NCBI GenBank assembly: GCA_021740625.1
Contig: JAIOZK010000019.1
Span: 23,129 to 87,128 of the forward strand
From: Bacteroidales bacterium
GTDB taxonomy: Bacteria > Bacteroidota > Bacteroidia > Bacteroidales > JAIOZK01
DNA length: 64,000 nucleotides
Direction: 5' to 3'
The notes below the pieces were generated by a model that ran no database searches, was not told where the DNA came from, and was given only the letters and a program-made list of their open reading frames with translations. Every line of letters begins with the position of its first letter. Position 1 is the stretch's first letter. Shown here in pieces: positions 57,501-64,000 of the stretch. The position numbers were made by a program, and so were the translations under genes.

Positions 57501-57879
57501 TCAGATGCCGGGTAATTTTGTCAAAAAAGGCGGCCTTTCGAATGGGCTTGCTGATATAATCATCACAACCGTGAGCCATGGCCTTCTCAATATCCTCAGG
57601 TGTGGCATAGGCTGTTTGTGCGATGATCGGGATCTTTGCACCGAGCGCACGAATTTTCCGGGTCGCAAGATGTCCATTCAGTTTCGGCATGCGGATATCC
57701 ATCAGGATCAGGTGCAGATCCTTGATCTCCGAATATCTTGAAACAGCTTCCTCTCCATCGCTTGCACGGTGAATAGTGGCTCCGGTTTTTGACAGCAACA
57801 ATCTCAGGTACTCATAATTAGAATTATCATCTTCTGCAATCAGGATGTTGTAGTTGTTCAGCACAGGTGTTTCTCCCAT
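57496..57879 (-). CDS. Receiver-only response regulator
   Basis: This 127-aa CheY-like receiver has acidic residues AEDD (15-18), phosphoacceptor Asp61 in LILMDIRMP, Thr in IAQTAYA and Lys in YISKPI. The start is ATG 57879, with AAGGAAAG about 5 bp upstream as a possible ribosome binding site. A TTG 12 bp earlier is less likely. It resembles receivers cut from hybrid kinases (AEDDNSNYEYL start). No kinase is adjacent. It is convergent with the similar receiver at 56984. Confidence 0.88.
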   Translation of the reverse strand: MGETPVLNNYNILIAEDDNSNYEYLRLLLSKTGATIHRASDGEEAVSRYSEIKDLHLILMDIRMPKLNGHLATRKIRALGAKIPIIAQTAYATPEDIEKAMAHGCDDYISKPIRKAAFFDKITRHLN

Positions 57880-58089
57880 CTTTCCTTTCAATTTTCTGGT
57901 TGTCCAAAAATAAGACTTTTATTCACTCAGGAAACATTCCTGGCAATTTCCCATCTGAATATAAATAACACCTTTATGGATAGTTACCAAATATTTTGAA
58001 TGATAAGAAAAAAATATTTATATGTTGAATAACATGATTGTTCAACCAAACCAAAAAACAACGAAAAGTCAATTATTCTGGTTTTATTC

Positions 58090-58578
58090 GTGCTTTTTAA
58101 TATCCCATTATTACACGCGATAAGCTATTCAGATCTTTCGGTTACAAAAGCAGTTTTACCCACCACTGCTCATCCCGGTGAAACAGTCGCCTTTACGATC
58201 GTGGCTTACAACGGCGGTCCGCATGAGGTATTTGATATTACGGTGAATGATGTAATACCAGCAGAATTCACTGTCACCAATGCCAATGCAAGTGCAGGTA
58301 GCTGGAGCGCTCCAGACTGGTCTATTCCTTATATGACCAATAATACAAGTGCAACTTTGACGATCACGGCAACGATTAACAACGGTGCGAATGGTGATGT
58401 GTACAATACGGCATCCATTTCAGCATCATTTCCACTTACATTAGATCTTTATCCTTCGAATAATGCTTCCACAAGAACAGTCACAATCGAAAACCAGGGA
58501 CCCCTTTCCAACTGGACCATCATGGTTGTGGTATTGCTGATCATTGCCATTGGAATTTTTATCAAGAAAATGAGATAA
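58090..58578 (+). CDS. DUF11-type surface protein, start uncertain
   Basis: The 162 aa read from GTG 58090 contain one DUF11-like repeat (about 15-130: DLSVTKAVLPTTAHPGETVAF, GDVYNTASISA). A C-terminal transmembrane helix with a short basic tail (NWTIMVVVLLIIAIGIFIKKMR) anchors it. Reading the same frame upstream of 58090 gives KNNEKSIILVLFVLFNIPLLHA, an evident signal peptide, but no ATG before a stop at 58030. The only nearby ATG (58034) is in another frame and joins this one if a single base is gained in the A6 tract at 58053-58058. So either GTG 58090 is the start with a shortened signal, or there is a frameshift or sequence error. The partner or function is unknown. Confidence 0.6.
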   Translation: MLFNIPLLHAISYSDLSVTKAVLPTTAHPGETVAFTIVAYNGGPHEVFDITVNDVIPAEFTVTNANASAGSWSAPDWSIPYMTNNTSATLTITATINNGANGDVYNTASISASFPLTLDLYPSNNASTRTVTIENQGPLSNWTIMVVVLLIIAIGIFIKKMR

Positions 58579-58799
58579 ATGTATTGAGTGGGTCTTCATT
58601 CCTGTAATTTCTTTTACCCTTCTCCCGTTGATAAGCATTCGGTATGTTTCATTTTTTCTGACTTTGTTGATTGGAGAAAATGATGTACTTTTGCGTTCGC
58701 AAAATATCTTGGGGACATAGCCCCTCGCCAAGCTCAACACAGGCCCTTTCGACAGAGCTCAACACAGGCGCCGTTCGTTTGGCAGGATAAAGAAAATTG

Positions 58800-58874
58800 C
58801 GGGATGTAGCGCAGTCCGGTTAGCGCGCCACGTTCGGGACGTGGAGGTCGGGAGTTCGAATCTCCCCATCCCGA
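58800..58874 (+). tRNA. tRNA-Pro (anticodon CGG)
   Basis: Full cloverleaf: acceptor CGGGATG with CATCCCG, D arm GCGCAGTCCGGTTAGCGC, anticodon stem CCACG/CGTGG enclosing TTCGGGA (anticodon CGG, reads CCG), T arm GGGAGTTCGAATCTCCC. The discriminator is A and CCA is not encoded. Confidence 0.95.
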
Positions 58875-58882
58875 CTAACTAA

Positions 58883-58940
58883 TTTTGAGTTTTGAGTTTT
58901 GAATTCTTCCCCCCAACTCAAAATTCAAAATTCAAAACTC
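58883..58940. repeat. A-rich inverted repeat between two tRNA genes
   Basis: GAGTTTTGAATT (58894-58905) and AATTCAAAACTC (58929-58940) are perfect inverted copies. Shorter TTTTGAG and TTCAAAA units flank them around a C6 centre. The same vocabulary is found at 23965 and inside the GH18 gene at 2253. Confidence 0.6.
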
Positions 58941-58944
58941 CCAA

Positions 58945-59017
58945 GCCTCTTTAGCTCAGTTGGTAGAGCGGTTCACTCGTAATGAACAGGTCACCGGTTC
59001 AAGTCCGGTAGGAGGCT
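58945..59017 (+). tRNA. tRNA-Thr (anticodon CGT)
   Basis: Cloverleaf with acceptor GCCTCTT/AGGAGGC, D arm AGCTCAGTTGGTAGAGC, anticodon stem GTTCA/TGAAC enclosing CTCGTAA (anticodon CGT, reads ACG), T arm CCGGTTCAAGTCCGG. The discriminator is T and CCA is not encoded. It is 70 bp after tRNA-Pro. Confidence 0.95.
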
Positions 59018-59090
59018 CTTTTTGGTTTTTAGTTTTGAATTATTATCCTGAATCAAGGGCGTCATTTCGAGGTTTAATAGAATTGGTCAC

Positions 59091-60969
59091 TCATTTCTTT
59101 ATAATTTTTTCAGCAAAGACTTTGTCATCGCTTTTCAGTGAAACAAAATATATTCCGGGAGGAAGCTTACTGGCATTATAATCAGTACCATCCCAATAAA
59201 TTGAATGTTGTCCTTTTACTCTCGGTTCATCCAGAAGGTTTACCAGCATATTCCCTTTGATATCCAGGATGCTTATTTTTATTTCATTTTTTTCTTCTAA
59301 ACTGAAAGAAATCTCAATCATATTCTTAAATGGATTGGGAAAGCAATTGATCATTTGATTTTTGTTATGGGGACTCTCACCATCGTCTGTGTATATACCA
59401 ATTGCACCTGACTGGCACAGCAGCATCCCGTAATTAACGGATGAGATAAAATCTTTTAATCCATCTCCATTGATATCTTCTACCGGAATTATTTTATATG
59501 TGGTGCTTACACTAATTCCGGATTGAATGATTCTACCCGTTGCACCATTCAAAAAGTATTGTGGTAATGGACCAAATCCGGCATCAGAAACAATAATTTC
59601 AGGAAATCCATCGTATGTGACATCATCAATCAGGCAGCTTATATATGAATAGCCATTGAGATATTCTTTCCAGATATATTGTGCATTGTATCCACTGATA
59701 GCAAACATCGTATCTCTAACCTTAGTAGGAATATAATCCGTAAAACCATCTCCATCCAAATCACCGATTTCCATAAAGTTTCCGTTGCATGCATATGGGA
59801 TCTGTTCTTTGAACAATATTTCCGAATTGATAAGATCGTAAATATATGTTCTGTAATGATTATCACTGATCAATACTTCAGAAAAGGTATCTCCATTGAT
59901 ATCGTCAATTATTCTGAGGCTTAAGAGACGTTCTGCTTCAAAATCGGTATAATCCAAACAGGAGCCGTCCAGTCCGTTTAGGATTGCAAAGCGGCCCGAG
60001 TCCTTATTCTGATTTGTTCCATAAACAAGCAACTCCGGATAATTGTCATCATTCATATCAGTATAGGAAACAGTGCCATATACCTGCATATCCATTTCTG
60101 TCGACCAAAGCAAATCATCATGTATATAATCATAACAATAGACTTTATGAATTCCTGGCATCTCTTCATTATCACTATCCCCAAATACAATTTCCTCCAC
60201 ACCTGTTAATTAGCTCTGCATCGGTATAATCATCAAACCAGATTGGGCTGCCATTGATATAATTGATTATTGCCCCTTCTCCTTCTAATGGGATTGGCGT
60301 TTTTCCAAGACTGTCATTATGAAAAATCCACAGAGTATCCGCATAGGATCCTGCTTCATCCGGCATGAACCAAAGCTGAATTTTACAAGTTTCAAGGGTC
60401 TCAACTTTTGATGGCAGATCCTGGTGTTCACCAATCCAGAAATGCTCGCTATCCAATTCAATGGAATCAATGATAACATCAGCATCTCCGAAATTATAAA
60501 ACCGCAGATAGGCTAAATTGCTGGAACCAGTCCTGGCTTCATCAAAAAAAACCTCCTCAGTAATCAAAATAATTTCAGGACCCGTATACAGTCCGGTTCC
60601 ATACAGTTCAATCTGAATGCTATCGTGATTCTGGTCATTTGAAAGCACATAGGCGATACATTCAAAATCACCCAATCCCGGCGGACTAAAATCAATGGGC
60701 AAAGTAGTTACATCACCTGGCCGGATAGCGCAGGGGAAATTTGCACTAGTACTGAAATGACAGCTGTCCGGGAAAGCGATATCATGAATGATCACGTCTG
60801 ACCCACTCCAGTTCTGAACTTCCATCTGCCAGCGATCAGAATTTCCTTCCGAGGCATAGAACTGGTGTTCTCTTACCGGTATTGAAAGGCTTGGATTGGC
60901 AAAGACGCTCATTGAAGCAATCAGTGAAACAACAAGGACCAGCGGCATTTTAAAAATCACATTACACAT
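59091..60969 (-). pseudogene. Frameshifted FG-GAP/T9SS secreted protein gene
   Basis: Two reading frames join into one protein of about 625 aa. The first (from ATG 60969, or 60948 just before MPLVLVVSLIASMSVFA) has a signal peptide and two Ig-like, ASPM/choice-of-anchor-type domains (GDVTTLPIDFSPPG, CKIQLWFMPDEAGSYADTL). It ends soon after FDDYTDAELIN because of one extra base near 60197. In the next frame the text continues as GVEEIVFGDSD, with FG-GAP/VCBS repeats (IGDLDGDGFTD, VEDINGDGLKD) and a type A T9SS sorting domain (CFPNPFKN to VFAEKIIKK). Both halves are otherwise intact, so this is a recent frameshift or a sequence error. The intact product would be a surface or secreted propeller protein. 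Confidence 0.8.
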
Positions 60970-61015
60970 AAGTGGGATTCTTGATTCCCGAAAATATAAA
61001 AAATGAGCAATTATA

Positions 61016-62365
61016 TCAAGTAAGCGGCAATATTCTATTCGAAGCTTTCTGTTTGATATATGATCTAATAATTTGCCGTATATCTTTATTATCCGGGTAG
61101 CTTTTAATAACATCGGATAACTCCTCTTCTGAGGGATCCTCCCCATTCAGGCTGATGAACCCAAAACCCATGTACTTGCCGTTTTCAATTTTCACAACGG
61201 CTTTTTCATCTTCTGTACGGCCGTGATCGAGAAGAAAGAAGTTTTTGTAAGGAAGGGCATAATAATCCAGGGCTTCCTTTAGCCGTGCATTGTATTCCTC
61301 CGCAGGCTCCTCACCAACACAGGCTCCCTGACATTCCTTGATCTGCCGGTAAAAACATGCACCCGAACTATCATACAAGCCACAGAGTTTCTGGCATAAA
61401 TTGTATTCTTCCACAAGCCTGAAGAGATGGTTGCGGCCCTCCATTTTGGATTCATAGGAATGGATGGGGGATACCTCGTCCACAATCCTTGTGATCTTTA
61501 GATTTATGTATCCTTCATCATCTTCAAAAGAATACAAACCGTAATTGAAACGGGATCTTCGCTGAGCACGATTATACAGGGGTTTGAGGGTTTTGATATC
61601 GTGGGATTCCAGCAGCAGGGCAATGAGTTCGCTGCCGGTAACTTCAAAGGAAATATCAGCAATTGCATCCCGCATTTCGATGGCCCTTTTGTTCAGGTTA
61701 TTGCTCATGTGGGATAAAACCCGGGACTTGATGTTGGTACTTTTCCCGACATAGATAATAACTCCTTTATCATTATGGAAATAATACACTCCTGCCTTTT
61801 CAGGAAGCTCATCGATCAGCGAACGGCTCAGGCTGGTATTCAGGCTGCGGGGTGACTTCCCGACCAGGTCGGGATCCACCGAGCGGATCATCTCGAAAAG
61901 CTTTGTGGTGGCCAGAGCATCTCCTGAAGCCCTGTGGCGGGCATGATTGGGGATATTCAGTTCGCGGCACAGTTTTCCCAGACCGTAGGATCGCTTTCCA
62001 GGAAATGCTCTTCTACTCATCCGGCAGGTGCAAAAGGTGGTTCGTTTAAATTCATACCCCAGGCTTTTAAATTCGTGGCGGATGAAATTATAATCAAAAC
62101 TCACATTGTGTCCCACAATGGTTTTTCCTTCGGTTAACTCGACAATCTTTTTTGCAATTTCATAAAATTTGGGAGCATCGGCTACCATGCGATCGTTGAT
62201 GCCTGTCATAGCGGTGATCTGGTAAGGGATCTTTCGTTCAGGATTCACCAGGGAAACGAACTCATCCACCACCTTCTCCCCGTCGTGGAGATAAATCGCG
62301 ATCTCGGTGATCTTTTCGGTTTTGGCGCTGAGGCCGGTTGTTTCTACGTCGATTACTGCGTACAC
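61016..62365 (-). CDS. DEDDh exonuclease fused to GIY-YIG (Cho/UvrC-like) nuclease
   Basis: This 449-aa fusion has an N-terminal DnaQ-like 3'-5' exonuclease (about 1-165). Its catalytic residues are Asp6 and Glu8 in VIDVETTG, Asp in HNVSFDYNFIRHE, and His/Asp in HRASGDALAT. A GIY-YIG domain (about 195-275) follows with GVYYFHNDKGVIIYVGKSTNIKSRV and Arg in the helix. The C-terminal part is UvrC-like in character. The same order occurs in DinG-like or 'epsilon-Cho' repair proteins, with a likely role in DNA repair. The start is GTG 62365, whose next codons give YAVIDVETT at the proper distance, and no ATG fits better. It lies 46 bp before the frameshifted gene on the same strand. Confidence 0.88.
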   Translation of the reverse strand: MYAVIDVETTGLSAKTEKITEIAIYLHDGEKVVDEFVSLVNPERKIPYQITAMTGINDRMVADAPKFYEIAKKIVELTEGKTIVGHNVSFDYNFIRHEFKSLGYEFKRTTFCTCRMSRRAFPGKRSYGLGKLCRELNIPNHARHRASGDALATTKLFEMIRSVDPDLVGKSPRSLNTSLSRSLIDELPEKAGVYYFHNDKGVIIYVGKSTNIKSRVLSHMSNNLNKRAIEMRDAIADISFEVTGSELIALLLESHDIKTLKPLYNRAQRRSRFNYGLYSFEDDEGYINLKITRIVDEVSPIHSYESKMEGRNHLFRLVEEYNLCQKLCGLYDSSGACFYRQIKECQGACVGEEPAEEYNARLKEALDYYALPYKNFFLLDHGRTEDEKAVVKIENGKYMGFGFISLNGEDPSEEELSDVIKSYPDNKDIRQIIRSYIKQKASNRILPLT

Positions 62366-62417
62366 GATAACTTTAATTTAGCAAACTAAATTCTTATGAA
62401 TTAAAATCCCAAAAAAC

Positions 62418-62561
62418 AAGCACCAAATAACAAATAAATTCGAAATTCCAATAATTAAATGACCAAAACAGGCGCTATTAGTAATGTCTTCATATCGTTT
62501 TGTATTTGATATTTTGGTCATTGTGATTTATTTGGAATTTGTGATTTGCGATTTGGTGCTT
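62418..62561. repeat. 144-bp inverted pair of ATGACC-leader repeats
   Basis: Left arm: AAGCACCAAAT (62418-62428), then CAAATAAATTCGAAATTCCA and ATGACCAAAAC. The right arm, read on the minus strand, has AAGCACCAAATC, CACAAATTCCAAATAAAT and ATGACCAAAA. About 30 bp separate the two ATGACC cores. Related half units occur at 63370-63445 and 63805-63858. The gap between the exonuclease and S24 genes is formed almost entirely by this element. Confidence 0.7.
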
Positions 62562-62563
62562 GC

Positions 62564-63364
62564 TTACAAATTCAAACGGGTTTGAATCGCCTCCACCTCC
62601 TTCTTCAACTGCTTCACTGTCCTGGCCAGGTCTTCTTTTTCCTGGTTGGGTTCGGGCATTTCGCCGGAGATGTAGTTGACGAATTTCCAAACTTCTTTCA
62701 CTTCCGATACCGGGATGGGATAAGGTTCATACAGGGTATTTAAAGAATGTAATATGAGCTTGCCTTCTTCCTTGATCTTGCTTTCCACCACCTTAAACAC
62801 CACCCCGTCTTCCATGGTCAGGATGATGTAGGCCTGTCCGTCGCGAAGGGAACTCCAGTCGAGGACATATTCCCCGGTCACAAACGAACCATCGGGAATG
62901 GGCAGCATGGAATCCCCGCTGATCTGGAATGTGCGGTACTTTTTCTGTTTAGACAAAAAAGGAAGCTGGAAAGTTGGCAGCACCCGGATGTATTCCGGAT
63001 CGGCAAAACCGCTTTTGTAACCGGCCTTGGCCTTTTCCGAAACCAGTTCGATGTTTTCCTCGTTGTCCTGATCCACTGTAGAGGTCAACACCCGGAGATT
63101 GCTTCCCTTGATGTAGACATCGTAGCCCCTTTCCAGTTGCCTCAACTGGCTTTCGGGTAGTCCGGTCAGGTCCACCTTCACCAGGGTGTCGATGGCCACA
63201 TTAAAATGGGTTGAAAAAGACACCAGCACTGGCACGCTGGGTTGTGCTACTTCGTTTTCGTAACCGCTCAAAGTTGAACGTTTCATGTTCAAAGCATGGG
63301 CTACGTCGTCCTGGGTGCGGCCCAGGCGTTTACGTAAGAATTTAATGTTTTTGCTGAAGATCAT
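62564..63364 (-). CDS. LexA-like S24-peptidase repressor with HTH
   Basis: This 266-aa repressor has an N-terminal XRE/Cro helix-turn-helix (about 6-60: LGRTQDDVAHALNMKRSTLSGYENE). A linker leads to the self-cleavage site Ala114-Gly115 in KAKAGYKSGF and a LexA/UmuD-type S24 domain with nucleophile Ser152 (SGDSMLP) and Lys191 (VVFKVVE). The C-terminus is a short coiled coil (EDLARTVKQLKKEVEAIQ). The spacing of the cleavage site to Ser (37 residues) is close to that of LexA (35). It probably represses damage-inducible or phage-type genes. In Bacteroidota this type often neighbours imuB and a short dnaE, but here the short dnaE is about 45 kb away. ATG 63364 is chosen because upstream codons come from repeat sequence. 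Confidence 0.88.
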   Translation of the reverse strand: MIFSKNIKFLRKRLGRTQDDVAHALNMKRSTLSGYENEVAQPSVPVLVSFSTHFNVAIDTLVKVDLTGLPESQLRQLERGYDVYIKGSNLRVLTSTVDQDNEENIELVSEKAKAGYKSGFADPEYIRVLPTFQLPFLSKQKKYRTFQISGDSMLPIPDGSFVTGEYVLDWSSLRDGQAYIILTMEDGVVFKVVESKIKEEGKLILHSLNTLYEPYPIPVSEVKEVWKFVNYISGEMPEPNQEKEDLARTVKQLKKEVEAIQTRLNL

Positions 63365-63369
63365 AGTTT

Positions 63370-63445
63370 TACTTTTAAAATTCCAAATCACAAATAACAA
63401 ATTTCAAATAAATTCCAATACACAAATTCGAATGACCAAAACCGC
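63370..63445. repeat. Half unit of the ATGACC-leader repeat
   Basis: AATTCCAAATCACAAATAAC, CAAATTTCAAATAAATTCCA and then AATTCGAATGACCAAAACC read on the plus strand match the arms of the element at 62418. It fills the gap between the S24 and S23-type genes, in inverted orientation to the copy at 63805. Confidence 0.6.
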
Positions 63446-63447
63446 TG

Positions 63448-63816
63448 TTAGCTGGATTTGTCGATGATTGCTGAGAATATTTTCTTCAATTCAATGGCTT
63501 CATTTATTAAGCATTCTGCTTCATCAGCATTATCCAGATCATTCGTATCATTTATCAACCGAAGCCAGTAGGCACTTTCCTTTGCTTCTTTTCTGCAAAT
63601 CTTTACTCTCATTAAGAAATCCTTTTTACTCAGCGCCTCATTTGCCTCAATATAATTAGCTCCAACTGAACCAGAAGATTTCACCAATTGCCGGGCATCT
63701 TCATTATTTGCTATGGCTTTCGGCAAAGTTTTGATAAACATTCTACAATCCTTTGCAAACCTGTAGGTTCTTTCTTCCAGATCGTATACCCGTTTCGAAT
63801 TTTGATTTTCGGTCAT
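63448..63816 (-). CDS. S23/IVP-type four-helix-bundle protein
   Basis: This 122-aa protein belongs to the four-helix-bundle family first seen inside 23S rRNA intervening sequences (S23) and related to Avd of diversity-generating retroelements. Its core YDLEERTYRFAKDCRMFIKTLPK, SSGSVGANYIEANEALSKKDFLMR and KICRKEAKESAYWLRL is highly typical. It forms a homopentamer in known cases, with basic surface patches for nucleic acid. The function is unknown. It is not inside a 23S gene here. Its first codons (ATGACCGAAAATC) are part of the dispersed leader repeat, and inverted repeat copies bracket the gene at 63370 and 63805. Confidence 0.87.
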   Translation of the reverse strand: MTENQNSKRVYDLEERTYRFAKDCRMFIKTLPKAIANNEDARQLVKSSGSVGANYIEANEALSKKDFLMRVKICRKEAKESAYWLRLINDTNDLDNADEAECLINEAIELKKIFSAIIDKSS

Positions 63817-63858
63817 TGGGGTTTATTTGAAATTTGATGCTTGAAATTTGGTGCTTTT
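63805..63858. repeat. ATGACC-leader repeat at the S23-type gene start
   Basis: On the minus strand AAGCACCAAATTTCAAGCATC, split as AAGCACCAAAT and TTCAAGCATC, runs into CAAATTTCAAATAAACCCCA and the S23 start ATGACCGAAAA. It is the same order of units as in the 62418 element, placed exactly at the gene's start. Confidence 0.6.
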
Positions 63859-63861
63859 TTA

Positions 63862-64000
63862 TTAACCGGTAGAGTAGAGTACAGAGCAAGGCTTCATCCT
63901 CGCTCTGTAACCCCCTCGTCAAACCGTACGTGCGGTTTTCCCGCATACGGCTTTCCTTTTAATTTCATCATAAAGCTTTCACAGGTCGTAATCCAGAAGA
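63862..64000 (-). mobile_element. 3' end of a group II intron (domains V and VI)
   Basis: On the minus strand, 63954-63921 is a 34-nt domain V hairpin: AAAGCCGTATGCGG, a short loop, then ACCGCACGTACGGTTT, with the AGC triad and the two-base bulge. It is followed by GACGAGGGGGTT and a domain VI hairpin, ACAGAGC pairing with GCTCTGT (63881-63908). The intron 3' end should fall near 63862-63873. The rest of the intron, perhaps with its reverse transcriptase gene, lies past the right edge. The last 40 bases have no recognisable ORF. Confidence 0.8.

Noticed and set aside
60969..61146. N-terminal extension of the frameshifted gene up to 61146
   Set aside because: These codons overlap the exonuclease gene and precede a clear signal peptide start at 60969 or 60948, so they are not used.
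63448..63816. S23-type gene as evidence for a nearby 23S rRNA intervening sequence
   Set aside because: No rRNA sequence is present around it. Free-standing members of this family are common in Bacteroidota.
62418..63858. Possible CRISPR or phage attachment sites from repeated AAGCACCAAAT units
   Set aside because: Units are few, irregularly spaced and in both orientations, with no integrase or cas gene. They fit the S23-gene leader repeat better.

Overview
The window looks like a chromosomal segment of a Bacteroidota bacterium, probably from the Bacteroidales/Marinilabiliales side, although the order is a guess. The evidence is type IX secretion (T9SS) C-terminal sorting domains on several secreted proteins, TonB-dependent receptors with a carboxypeptidase-regulatory-like N-terminal domain, PorV-like and HmuY-like proteins, a propeller-type sensor kinase with a LytTR regulator, a bacterial geranylgeranylglyceryl phosphate synthase, and promoter-like TTTG-N19-TAnnTTTG sequences with few Shine-Dalgarno sites. 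Most genes are intact and closely packed, and the region is largely core genome with some accessory pieces.

Layout. 0-4.8 kb: tRNA-Lys, then a tight ndh / nitroreductase / secreted GH18-CUB run and a convergent outer-membrane protein. 5.0-9.1 kb: both subunits of B12-dependent methylmalonyl-CoA mutase. 9.3-14.3 kb: a small membrane protein, then a probable heme-uptake locus in which a TonB-dependent receptor is flanked by two HmuY-like proteins, one with a T9SS tail and one a lipoprotein. 14.4-14.8 kb: a composite inverted-repeat element. 14.9-17.9 kb: a short DnaE with a degenerate PHP domain. 18.0-20.7 kb: a five-heme cytochrome c and an outer-membrane barrel with one heme site, a candidate trans-outer-membrane electron conduit. 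20.8-28.6 kb: an outer-membrane protein, a YfcC-type transporter, a C69 dipeptidase, a PurF-like amidotransferase, HIT and GreA. 28.6-42.8 kb: a long same-strand block, in transcription order lipoprotein, propeller sensor kinase, LytTR regulator, small membrane protein, 1237-aa TonB receptor, 1436-aa secreted T9SS protein and PorV-like protein. 42.9-53 kb: a degenerate Rieske-like lipoprotein and the methionine cycle (SAM riboswitch-metH, metF, ahcY), with an S15 hydrolase and a HabA/StyC-like membrane protein between. 53-57 kb: phosphopantetheinyl transferase, GGGP synthase and an S9 dipeptidyl peptidase. 57-61 kb: two convergent receiver-only regulators, a DUF11 protein with an abnormal start, tRNA-Pro and tRNA-Thr, and a frameshifted FG-GAP/T9SS gene. 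61-64 kb: an exonuclease/GIY-YIG fusion, a LexA-like S24 repressor, an S23-type four-helix-bundle gene between related repeats, and the 3' end of a group II intron that leaves the window.

Short non-coding repeats are unusually rich. Four families can be seen: (i) GGCAG/TTGCAGG arrays that start at the TAG stop codon of four genes, (ii) hairpin clusters of the 'ccccttcgggg' and 'ggggctttagcccc' types, (iii) A-rich 'ttcaaaattcaaaa' repeats, and (iv) a leader-like repeat ending in ATGACC(A/G)AAA that recurs around the S23 gene. The best candidates for undescribed biology are the large T9SS/TonB/PorV operon beside its sensor system, the two-hemophore locus, the cytochrome/heme-porin pair and repeat families (i) and (iv).
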